A DNA stretch of 41,412 bases from Anaerovibrio sp. RM50 (GTDB lineage Bacteria; Bacillota; Negativicutes; Selenomonadales; Selenomonadaceae): NCBI RefSeq assembly GCF_000622005.1, contig NZ_JHWV01000019.1, positions 1 to 41,412 on the forward strand, written 5' to 3'. The position numbers were made by a program, and so were the translations under genes. Under the pieces are notes generated by a model. That model searched no databases, was not told where the DNA came from, and saw only the letters and a list, made by a program, of their open reading frames with translations. Below, piece by piece: positions 34,921-41,412 of the stretch. Position 1 is the stretch's first letter. Each line of letters begins with the position of its first letter.

Positions 34921-35982
34921 TCATTCGAGCAGAGCCTTGTTATTGCTGATAAACTGCTCCAGTTCCGGGGAATCCACCTCCATAAGCAGAAGCCTGTTAA
35001 TCTCTGCCGGTGAATTTGCCGCCTTCAAATCCTCTATGGCCAGGGCTGTAAATTCCGCATCCATTAACAGCAGATAATTGATTGCATTAACAAATTTATC
35101 CTTTGGCAATCCCGCCTCTGTCAATTTATATACCAGCGACGAAATGAGGATATACTTTATATCATCCCGTTCCGGTACCTCCTTGTATGTACCGGCCATT
35201 ATCTTATCCGTCACGTCCACAGCCTCCCTTTCCTTCATAAATGCCAGAAAAGACGCTGCCTCCATCTCCCCGATATTTGCTTCAATCTTGGCCCTGAGAA
35301 GCTTGCTCCCCATATCCAGCTTCCCTGTGTTCAGAATATCCGAAACTGCCTCCCAGGTCCTTGGGGAAGCAAATCGCAGTGATTCACCTTCGGGATCAAA
35401 ATTATGGAAGGCCATGGGCTTAAAATTCAGATAGGCTATCACAGCCTCATTGACCTTATGGGGATAGGCAAAATCCCTTTTCCACTGGTCCAGATCATGG
35501 CTTATATTATGAATTTCAAATCTGTTGGCCAATGGGGCCGGCATTTCGGTGTAAACGCCGTTGTCATCCAGCCTGTTGCCCAAAGCCACAATATACCAGC
35601 CCTCAGGCAGGGTATATGAACCCAGCTTTCTGTCATGGATAAGCTGATAGGCCGCCGCCTGCACCCTTTTTGAAGCAGAGGTAATTTCCTCAATTAAGAG
35701 AATACCCTTTTCCCCATCCCTGTCTTCTCTTGGAAGAATGTCATTATGCAGCCACATGGTATGCAAATTATCCTCAGAAGGAAATGGTATGCCCTTAAGC
35801 TCCGTTTCCGTAAAGAGCAGCAGCCTTAAATCAATAAATCCCATATTTCTTGACTGGGCTATATCATGGGCAATGGCCGACTTGCCGATGCCCGAAGGGC
35901 CAAGGCCCAAAATGGAACGCTTTATTCCGTTATCAATATTAAAGTTGATTACCTCTGCAAAATCGTGAATATTTAAATCCAT
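34921..35982 (-). CDS. MoxR-type AAA+ ATPase
   Basis: 353 residues. Walker A GPSGIGKS (28-35), Walker B GILLIEEIT (about 93-101, Glu-Glu in place of Asp-Glu), and sensor-like IVALGNRLDD with an Arg in APLANRFE as the finger. This matches the MoxR branch, whose members act as chaperones or remodelling ATPases with VWA-domain partners. The VWA/metallopeptidase gene is directly upstream (42-bp gap). GGAGGAG precedes the ATG at 35982. The helical C-terminal region (about 230-353) is unassigned. Confidence 0.88.
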   Translation of the reverse strand: MDLNIHDFAEVINFNIDNGIKRSILGLGPSGIGKSAIAHDIAQSRNMGFIDLRLLLFTETELKGIPFPSEDNLHTMWLHNDILPREDRDGEKGILLIEEITSASKRVQAAAYQLIHDRKLGSYTLPEGWYIVALGNRLDDNGVYTEMPAPLANRFEIHNISHDLDQWKRDFAYPHKVNEAVIAYLNFKPMAFHNFDPEGESLRFASPRTWEAVSDILNTGKLDMGSKLLRAKIEANIGEMEAASFLAFMKEREAVDVTDKIMAGTYKEVPERDDIKYILISSLVYKLTEAGLPKDKFVNAINYLLLMDAEFTALAIEDLKAANSPAEINRLLLMEVDSPELEQFISNNKALLE

Positions 35983-36024
35983 GTGAGTTTCTCCTCCACC
36001 AAAACACTTTGTATAACAAAACTT

Positions 36025-37170
36025 TTAAATCCTTTGCATTTGGGAAACTATTCCACCAGTAATATTTTCAGTGATTCCATAGGGGGTTATCACCCAAATG
36101 GAATTTTTCTCAGCCTTTATCTCCGGAAAACCCCCATCTGTAAGATAAATAATCAATTTGGCATTTCTGTAATTATTTCTTATATAATCCTGCACCACCT
36201 CTGGGGAAGTTCCACCCCGACCTGATATATTTATGTTCTTATATTCCTTAATAATTATTGGCGAATATACTTGGTCAGACCATGGTATGATTACTCCCGT
36301 CATTTCAAAATCATTTATCATTTTATTGATATGACCAAAGAAATCTGCCAATTCCTCCGCTAAAATTGAACACGATGTATCCACTGCCACCACCACATCT
36401 GCCAGCCTCCTTTCTTCCATATTCTCCCCGGGAAGAATCATTCTTCTGTAGAGAGTGGTTCTCAGGGGAGATTCAAAGGCGGCGTCATCTGATATTGCCG
36501 AGGAGAGAAATCTTTTAACCAGCTTGTACCATGGTACCTTTGTAGACAACAGGGCTGATACTTCCTCAAACATACACTCACCTATGGGAGAGTAGCTTTT
36601 ATATGTCTCCAGCCCCCGCATTTCTTCCTTAACCTGCCATTCCTTTAGGGTACCTTTATACCGTTTAATATCCCGAGAATAGGCATCCTTATCATCTCTT
36701 AATATTTTTGATATATTGGGGTTCTTTTCCAGCAGGGAATATATTTCTTCCACTGAATAACGCTCAACTCTATGGATATCCGGCAACTCAAATACACCAA
36801 ATTCCTTCTTCAAATCCAATGGAATGCCAATGTCCCCGTAGTGCTCCGAATCAATTTCCAAAATTCTGTTTACCTTTAAATCCGCGGCTAAATTCCAGAA
36901 AAATGGATCCCTGCCCTTTAATCTGAAAACATGAAGAAGAAGAATGTGATACAGCTCATGAAGCAGGACAAAATTACATTGCTCCGGAGTTATTTTTTTT
37001 ATAAAATCTTCTGAAAATACTATATTCCTGCCATCTGTCCAGGCAGTTCCCTTAATAGGTGACACTCTGACCCTTGCCAGCTTCAATAAGGCCATGCCAA
37101 AATATGGCGCATTCTTCAGCAGTCTCAGGCGAATTTTTCTGACCTGAACATTGAAATCTTTTAAATCCAT
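36025..37170 (-). CDS. VWA-like protein with N-terminal metallopeptidase domain (DUF2201 type)
   Basis: 381 residues. An N-terminal zinc-peptidase-like domain has HELYH (71-75) followed by an Asn-Leu-Ala-Ala-Asp helix; the C-terminal VWA-like domain shows VVAVDTSCSI (Asp263, Ser265, Ser267, MIDAS DxSxS), then GRGGTSP and YLTDGG. Such proteins are standard partners of MoxR ATPases, which is the next gene. It may be an active protease or a metal-dependent scaffold. First gene of the unit; GGGGAGG precedes the ATG, and an island operator-promoter lies about 45 bp upstream. Confidence 0.88.
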   Translation of the reverse strand: MDLKDFNVQVRKIRLRLLKNAPYFGMALLKLARVRVSPIKGTAWTDGRNIVFSEDFIKKITPEQCNFVLLHELYHILLLHVFRLKGRDPFFWNLAADLKVNRILEIDSEHYGDIGIPLDLKKEFGVFELPDIHRVERYSVEEIYSLLEKNPNISKILRDDKDAYSRDIKRYKGTLKEWQVKEEMRGLETYKSYSPIGECMFEEVSALLSTKVPWYKLVKRFLSSAISDDAAFESPLRTTLYRRMILPGENMEERRLADVVVAVDTSCSILAEELADFFGHINKMINDFEMTGVIIPWSDQVYSPIIIKEYKNINISGRGGTSPEVVQDYIRNNYRNAKLIIYLTDGGFPEIKAEKNSIWVITPYGITENITGGIVSQMQRI

Positions 37171-37214
37171 AATGCCTCCCCCCTAATACAAAACAGAGCT
37201 TTTATCCTGAACAA

Positions 37215-37248
37215 ATCATAGCAAAGTCAACGTACACAATTTTGCACA
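37215..37248 (-). promoter_or_regulatory. Island operator-promoter copy 4 (VWA-MoxR unit)
   Basis: On the minus strand TGTGCA-N6-TGTACG (37231-37248), T plus 9 bp, TATGAT (37215-37220) with TG one base before it. It starts a few bases after the T-tract of the WYL regulator terminator. Confidence 0.7.
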
Positions 37249-37252
37249 TTAA

Positions 37253-37289
37253 CAAAAAATCTCTGGTGATTTATTCAACCACCAGAGAT
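37253..37289 (-). terminator. Terminator of the HTH-WYL regulator gene
   Basis: Perfect 10-bp minus-strand stem ATCTCTGGTG / CACCAGAGAT followed by T5. Confidence 0.9.
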
Positions 37290-37313
37290 CTCCTCAAAGC
37301 TTATTTTGTGCAA

Positions 37314-38318
37314 TTAATCCTTATACTTCCTCCACATTCTGTCTATTTCCGTTTTTATTTCCTTCCGCAGCTCCAACGGTTTCAGCAGCTCCACCTTGGG
37401 ACCGTACTGGATGGCCCAATACTTCACGGCCTTGAGATTGCATTTAACCCTTATTACAATATAATCCTTCTCCTCCTGTACTATGTTGAACTTCTTCCCA
37501 AACCAGTCCAGCAGCGTTGTCATCATTTTAGGACTTGTTTTAATTTCAACCCAATCGCTTTCCCCACTGAACATGGATATGTGCTCCGCCATGTGCTTGG
37601 ACAGATTAAAGCCATTGGCGTCAAATTCCTTCAGCTCCTTTGAATCCTTGCGTCTTTCCTCCAAACGCCTAACATTGGTCATTTTGTCTATGCGTAAATG
37701 TATCACATCATCATATTGATCCATATTCCCTATAAGAAAAAATTTCCCGTTATTTTCCACCATCTGATATGGATTTATGATATATGGATTACCTTCATTT
37801 TGTGGGTGTAATTTTAAATCAGTACCCACTTCGTTGTAGATGCACTGTATTTTCTTTCCTTCGGCTATGGCATCAATTATCACATCCAACGTACCCATTA
37901 CCTGGTTATTTATAGTATGGTTAAGGGCCGGCAAATTACAAATATGCTTATTTTTGTCCTTAAAAGATTTGCTGCCAAAGTCATTGAGCTTGTTCATCAG
38001 CTTCTTTGCCGTATGGTTAGGTATTATTTTAGAAAAGAGCACACTGTCTATCAAAAGCCGCAGCTCCGCATCGTCAAATTCCCTTTCCACCAGCTTGTAG
38101 CCCTTTCCTTCTCCTTTTCCTTTTTCGTGTTCAATTTGCCACCCCATATCTATTAAATCATCAATATATGACTTAACAGTTCTCCGGTCACATTTAATTT
38201 CATATTCCTTTTCCAGATGGTCAATAATGCCCTGCTGGGTCAGGGCATTATTTTCATCCGTATACTCCCGCAATATATTAAGGATACACATATTTACTTT
38301 TTTCTTGCTGCCATACAT
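37314..38318 (-). CDS. HTH-WYL transcriptional regulator
   Basis: 334 residues. N-terminal winged helix (about 1-75: LNILREYTDENNALTQQGIIDHLEKEYEIKCDRRTVKSYIDDLIDMG), a middle linker, then WYL (about 140-230) and WCX-like (240-334) domains. WYL proteins sense ligands or nucleic acid, and several (BrxR, CapW) repress phage-defence islands. Its own leader lacks the TGTGCA operator, yet it lies between two operator-bearing units, so it is the best candidate for the regulator of the island. AGGTGAT precedes the ATG at 38318. Its C-terminal half matches the short WYL protein after polC. Confidence 0.9.
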   Translation of the reverse strand: MYGSKKKVNMCILNILREYTDENNALTQQGIIDHLEKEYEIKCDRRTVKSYIDDLIDMGWQIEHEKGKGEGKGYKLVEREFDDAELRLLIDSVLFSKIIPNHTAKKLMNKLNDFGSKSFKDKNKHICNLPALNHTINNQVMGTLDVIIDAIAEGKKIQCIYNEVGTDLKLHPQNEGNPYIINPYQMVENNGKFFLIGNMDQYDDVIHLRIDKMTNVRRLEERRKDSKELKEFDANGFNLSKHMAEHISMFSGESDWVEIKTSPKMMTTLLDWFGKKFNIVQEEKDYIVIRVKCNLKAVKYWAIQYGPKVELLKPLELRKEIKTEIDRMWRKYKD

Positions 38319-38409
38319 ATTATCACCTGCACCTGTTCAAATTCTGATTTACGTTTATATCGTTATAGATATTCAAATTCATATAATTTCCCCATTACTT
38401 CTATTCAAA

Positions 38410-38458
38410 GCCCCATGATTCCTGCCATAAATAATTAATCATATAGAAAGCATGGGGC
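38410..38458 (-). terminator. Weak terminator or stem after CbxX-type gene
   Basis: GCCCCATG / CATGGGGC, 8-bp perfect arms with a 33-base loop, then TTT on the minus strand. The large loop makes it a weak terminator candidate. Confidence 0.45.
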
Positions 38459-38471
38459 TCGCCTTTGTGCG

Positions 38472-40523
38472 TTATACAAATCCAATGGCAGTTTTAGGCT
38501 TTTTGTATACCTTTTCCGCATTGACAGAAAAATCATCTGCCACAAGGGTGGACAGCTCTTTTCTGCCGATCTTTTTGCCCTTGGTAACCTTCACAAGCCG
38601 GTCTGATTGCTTCATAATAGCCTGCTCCAAAAGATTTCTGGCAAAGCGTCCATTGCCAAATTCAGCCTTGCTGCAGGCAACACTGAAAATCTCATGGCAC
38701 TTGGCTTTTACATCTTCGTCAATTATATAACCCTTGTCCTCCACCATTAACTCCAGAATCTGAAGCATTTCATCGGCATTGTAATCCGGAAAATCCAGAT
38801 GAAAGGCAATGCGGCTCCGCAACCCCTCATTTCCTGCCAAAAATTGCTCCATCTTTTCCGGATAACCGGCAAAAATCACAATAACACTGTCCCGTCTGTT
38901 CTCCATCTCCTGCACAATAGTATTGATGGCCTCCGCCCCAAAGGAATTTGTGTCATCAACAAGGGCATAGGCCTCATCAATAAACAGTATACCCCCACGG
39001 GCCTTGTTAAATTTTTCTTTGACAGTCTTGGCAGTCCAGCCCACATACCTGGCCACAAGATCAGCTCTGCCGCACTCCACAAAATTGCCGGTTTCCAATA
39101 TACCTTCCTTCTTTAAAATATCAGCCAAAAGGCGGGCAACAGTAGTCTTGGCACTTCCCGGATTGCCTGTAAAAATCATGTGCTGGGAGAAGCTGTGGGT
39201 ATCCATTCCCATTTTACTTCTGGCCTTTCTGATCTTGGCGGAATTAATAATCTGATCCACAAGAGTCTTAATCTCAGTAAGGCCCACCATTTTCTGCAAA
39301 TCCGCATAGGGCTCGTTTTTCCCCTTTTTCACCTCAATATTAACCTTTTCAACACGCTTATAGGCGCAGTACACCTTATTAGTCAAGCCGTTGCTGAACC
39401 ACTTGTTGTAGGTTTTGTATACTTCCGTTGCAGAAAAGGTCTTTGTTTTTTTAGGAAGAGCCTTGGCCAGCTCAGCACGGGTGGTTTCAAAATCCGTTTT
39501 TGCTGTAAGCCTTTCCAGATAATTTACCGCCTGTTCCTTATCCCCTTTTCCTTCACAAATTTCAATCAAAGTAACATCATCCTGCACAGCAGCAACAAGA
39601 TCCTTGCCAAATCCCGGCTTCTCGGTGATTTGCACCAAAAAACACAGGGTATAGAGATGGTTGTCCCCCATCAAATTGGCAATAAAATCCACTACCTCAT
39701 GATAGGCCGTGGCATACACACCATGATCCTCATCATTTCCGCTCATATCAATGGCTACCGCTGCGCCGCTGCTGGAGCTGAATAAATTGGTAAGATCCTC
39801 CTCATCATAGCATCCTTCCTTGATTTTATTTACATAGCTTACCCTTCTGCCAAGGAGCCGCTTATTCGCCTTCAATGCCAGAATAAGAATCTCAATAATG
39901 TCCCTGGCGGCTTCACTGGTGCCGGCCTTAATCATATAATGGACGGGATTTCCATAATACTTCCTTTTGTTGTCAGCAGAAAAAATGCGCTCAATTTCCT
40001 CCAATAAGGTGCCGTCCGCCATGATTTCATCGGCCATACGCAGAATTTCTTTCTTCGATACCTTTTTATCAGGGTACATCATTTCCTGGACAGTAAACTG
40101 ACGATTTTCAAAATAGTCAAATCCAAGGTTTGACCAGACATTATGAAGGTAACCAAAGCCCTTTCCATTTGCTCTTTCAGTGAGATTTTTGAATTCCTTG
40201 GCAGAGATTTCCCCCTTGTTTTCAAGCCAGACCTTTTCCAATGAGTAATTCTCCAAAAAATGTTTTTTTATCCACTTTTCACAGTCATGCAAAGAAACGT
40301 TTTCCAGCTTGCATACTATCACCATTTCCAGGGACTTATATTCCCCGTTGACAACAGCCACACTTAAATTTTCGCTTAAGCCGCATTTTTCACCCAGGGA
40401 ATCATTTACATCTGAAATAATGTTTTTCATCCTCCGGTCATCAACTTTCGGATTCAAAGTAGGCTTATCCTGATAGCTTTCCAGACAGGACTCGTATTTC
40501 ATATTAACATGATAAATAATCAT
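38472..40523 (-). CDS. CbxX/CfxQ-type AAA+ ATPase with unknown N-terminal region
   Basis: 683 residues. The C-terminal 280 form a CbxX/SpoVK-like AAA+ domain: Walker A GNPGSAKT (453-460, Ala in place of the usual Gly before Lys), GRADLVARYVGWTAKTVKE, Walker B GILFIDEAYAL (511-521), IVIFAGYPEKM and GLRSRIAF with an Arg finger. A stretch at about 246-340 (AAVAIDMSGND...LIEICEGKG) may be a decayed second AAA+ domain. The first 240 residues are unassigned. Two Met codons are close; the ATG at 40523 sits about 8 bases after GGAGGT. Single gene, under the island operator. Confidence 0.88.
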   Translation of the reverse strand: MIIYHVNMKYESCLESYQDKPTLNPKVDDRRMKNIISDVNDSLGEKCGLSENLSVAVVNGEYKSLEMVIVCKLENVSLHDCEKWIKKHFLENYSLEKVWLENKGEISAKEFKNLTERANGKGFGYLHNVWSNLGFDYFENRQFTVQEMMYPDKKVSKKEILRMADEIMADGTLLEEIERIFSADNKRKYYGNPVHYMIKAGTSEAARDIIEILILALKANKRLLGRRVSYVNKIKEGCYDEEDLTNLFSSSSGAAVAIDMSGNDEDHGVYATAYHEVVDFIANLMGDNHLYTLCFLVQITEKPGFGKDLVAAVQDDVTLIEICEGKGDKEQAVNYLERLTAKTDFETTRAELAKALPKKTKTFSATEVYKTYNKWFSNGLTNKVYCAYKRVEKVNIEVKKGKNEPYADLQKMVGLTEIKTLVDQIINSAKIRKARSKMGMDTHSFSQHMIFTGNPGSAKTTVARLLADILKKEGILETGNFVECGRADLVARYVGWTAKTVKEKFNKARGGILFIDEAYALVDDTNSFGAEAINTIVQEMENRRDSVIVIFAGYPEKMEQFLAGNEGLRSRIAFHLDFPDYNADEMLQILELMVEDKGYIIDEDVKAKCHEIFSVACSKAEFGNGRFARNLLEQAIMKQSDRLVKVTKGKKIGRKELSTLVADDFSVNAEKVYKKPKTAIGFV

Positions 40524-40579
40524 TTCCATGCACCTCCACGCTGCACACTATACACTACTATCTCTTTTTCTTTGGTTCG

Positions 40580-40613
40580 ATTATAGCAGAGTCGATGTAC
40601 ATTAATTTGCACA
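40580..40613 (-). promoter_or_regulatory. Island operator-promoter copy 5 (CbxX gene)
   Basis: Best copy: TGTGCA-N6-TGTACA (40596-40613), T plus 9 bp, perfect TATAAT (40580-40585) with TG one base before it, and no recognisable -35. Confidence 0.75.
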
Positions 40614-40614
40614 T

Positions 40615-40647
40615 TAAAAATACCCAGATGATTTTTTCATCTGGGTA
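40615..40647 (-). terminator. Terminator of the Rpn-type nuclease gene
   Basis: Perfect 10-bp minus-strand stem TACCCAGATG / CATCTGGGTA followed by T5, running into the CbxX operator. Confidence 0.9.
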
Positions 40648-40680
40648 CTTGATATTTCATATTTATTATTTGGGGTCGAA

Positions 40681-41412
40681 TCAAATCAAAGCAATGTACT
40701 GCTTCTGCTCTTCAGCTGGGAGCATAAGGGCATCCATTGCCTCCTGGGCCGACCAGCCTTTATTTTTCATTAGGTTTCGAATAGATGTAAGCCGTTCCTC
40801 AATACGGCCTTCCATACGAGCATCGTCTTTCATATCTTCAATTGCCTTGCACATATTTATCTGCTCCTCTCCTTCAGGAATCTTAAAATCAACATTGGCA
40901 CACACGCTTATGGTTTGTGCTGCTTCACGACTAATAGACTTATATTTAGGATCGCTGTCCACTAATTCCATCATGCTTTGCTTGTCCTTGGAATGCTTGA
41001 TAAACTTCAGCACTTCACACAAATCAGATTTAAAAATGTCCAATTCCCCATCACTCATCATGGCCGGAGACACTAAGTTAATGTGATAATCCGGTGAATA
41101 TTGCAGTACTCTGTCATCAATCTCTTTTGAATACATTTCTTGCAACGATACAGAGGCATCCCATTCATCAGCTCCCCAATGTACCACAATAGTAACAACT
41201 GGCAGCAGTTCATCACTGCGATAAAAGCCACTGAGAAACTCCACATTACCATTAGCCTTATCATGGTTATTTTTATGGGAATTGGCCGCAGCAGTTACCT
41301 GGTCAGCCAAGGTCATGGCATCGTACAACATATTTTTTACGGGCATGGCTGTATGAACCTCTGACTGATTTTCCACACCCAAAATACAATATGCAGCTTT
41401 ACCGTCCGTTTT
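40681..41412 (-). CDS. Rpn-family recombination-promoting nuclease / transposase-like protein, 5' end outside window
   Basis: The frame is open to the window edge: the visible start candidate at 41382 (TTG) is internal, since ten more codons (ending AAYCIL) run to 41412 without a stop. About 243 residues remain. ILGVENQSEVHTAMPVKNMLYDAM, EFLSGFYRSDELLPVVTIVVHWGADEWD and the C-terminal RNLMKNKGWSAQEAMDALMLP match the PD-(D/E)XK Rpn/YhgA-like group common in Firmicutes. The EN(Q) motif replaces the classic ExK. Members promote RecA-independent recombination and are often duplicated and mobile. Its promoter is outside the window. Confidence 0.85.
   Translation of the reverse strand, partial: KTDGKAAYCILGVENQSEVHTAMPVKNMLYDAMTLADQVTAAANSHKNNHDKANGNVEFLSGFYRSDELLPVVTIVVHWGADEWDASVSLQEMYSKEIDDRVLQYSPDYHINLVSPAMMSDGELDIFKSDLCEVLKFIKHSKDKQSMMELVDSDPKYKSISREAAQTISVCANVDFKIPEGEEQINMCKAIEDMKDDARMEGRIEERLTSIRNLMKNKGWSAQEAMDALMLPAEEQKQYIALI

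Noticed and set aside
25661-40613. CRISPR-like array
   Set aside because: The repeated motif is short, kilobases apart and always at promoters; no regularly spaced repeats exist in the window.

Overview
The window reads as chromosome of an anaerobic, low-to-moderate-GC Firmicute. A Gram-positive-type PolC, CymR-like Rrf2 regulation and G-rich Shine-Dalgarno sequences point to Firmicutes. An RND efflux pump plus an anaerobic glycerol operon would suit a diderm Negativicute such as a glycerol-fermenting Anaerovibrio or Selenomonas relative. That placement is inference; no rRNA, tRNA or CRISPR array was seen.

The left half (1-25 kb) is mostly housekeeping. 1-6.6 kb holds an anaerobic glycerol operon on the minus strand, glpA-glpB-glpC-glpK-glpF, from one strong promoter near 6.61 kb. 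6.7-10.1 kb holds a cysteine-free Rrf2 regulator divergent from the methionine importer metNIQ; a TACCTA-N9-TAGGTA dyad lies between the two promoters and overlaps the metN -35. 10.1-14.8 kb is a marR / membrane-fusion lipoprotein / RND efflux operon. 14.9-15.6 kb is gene-poor but structured: a probable C-rich small RNA with a perfect consensus promoter and a terminator, then a cluster of six DnaA-box-like 9-mers, five of them in 10-bp-phased groups. 15.6-18.1 kb holds an M18 aminopeptidase and a Bcr/CflA exporter, 18.5-19.3 kb a DeoR regulator, and 19.3-19.5 kb a 133-bp inverted-repeat element. 19.5-24.7 kb is a three-gene split glutamate synthase operon.

The right part (25-41.4 kb) is an accessory island and the most unusual section. 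It contains an HD-domain protein; a PolC that lacks the 3'-5' exonuclease normally inserted in its PHP domain, coupled to a WYL protein lacking a DNA-binding domain; two tandem paralogues of unknown function; a UDG-like glycosylase next to a PD-(D/E)XK nuclease; a VWA/metallopeptidase - MoxR ATPase - two unknowns - 42-residue membrane peptide operon; a full HTH-WYL regulator; a CbxX-type AAA+ protein; and part of an Rpn-type nuclease. Five transcription units here (HD, polC, the tandem paralogues, VWA-MoxR and CbxX) share one control element: TGTGCA-N6-TGTACA, then exactly 10 bp, then an extended -10 (TGn + TATAAT-like) with no good -35. In four of the five it directly abuts the T-tract of the preceding terminator. 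This indicates one co-regulated system, plausibly governed by the WYL regulator, whose parts (proofreading-less polymerase, two AAA+ machines, metalloprotease, HD hydrolase, with glycosylase and nucleases alongside) suggest stress or anti-phage DNA metabolism. I know of no described system with this composition.
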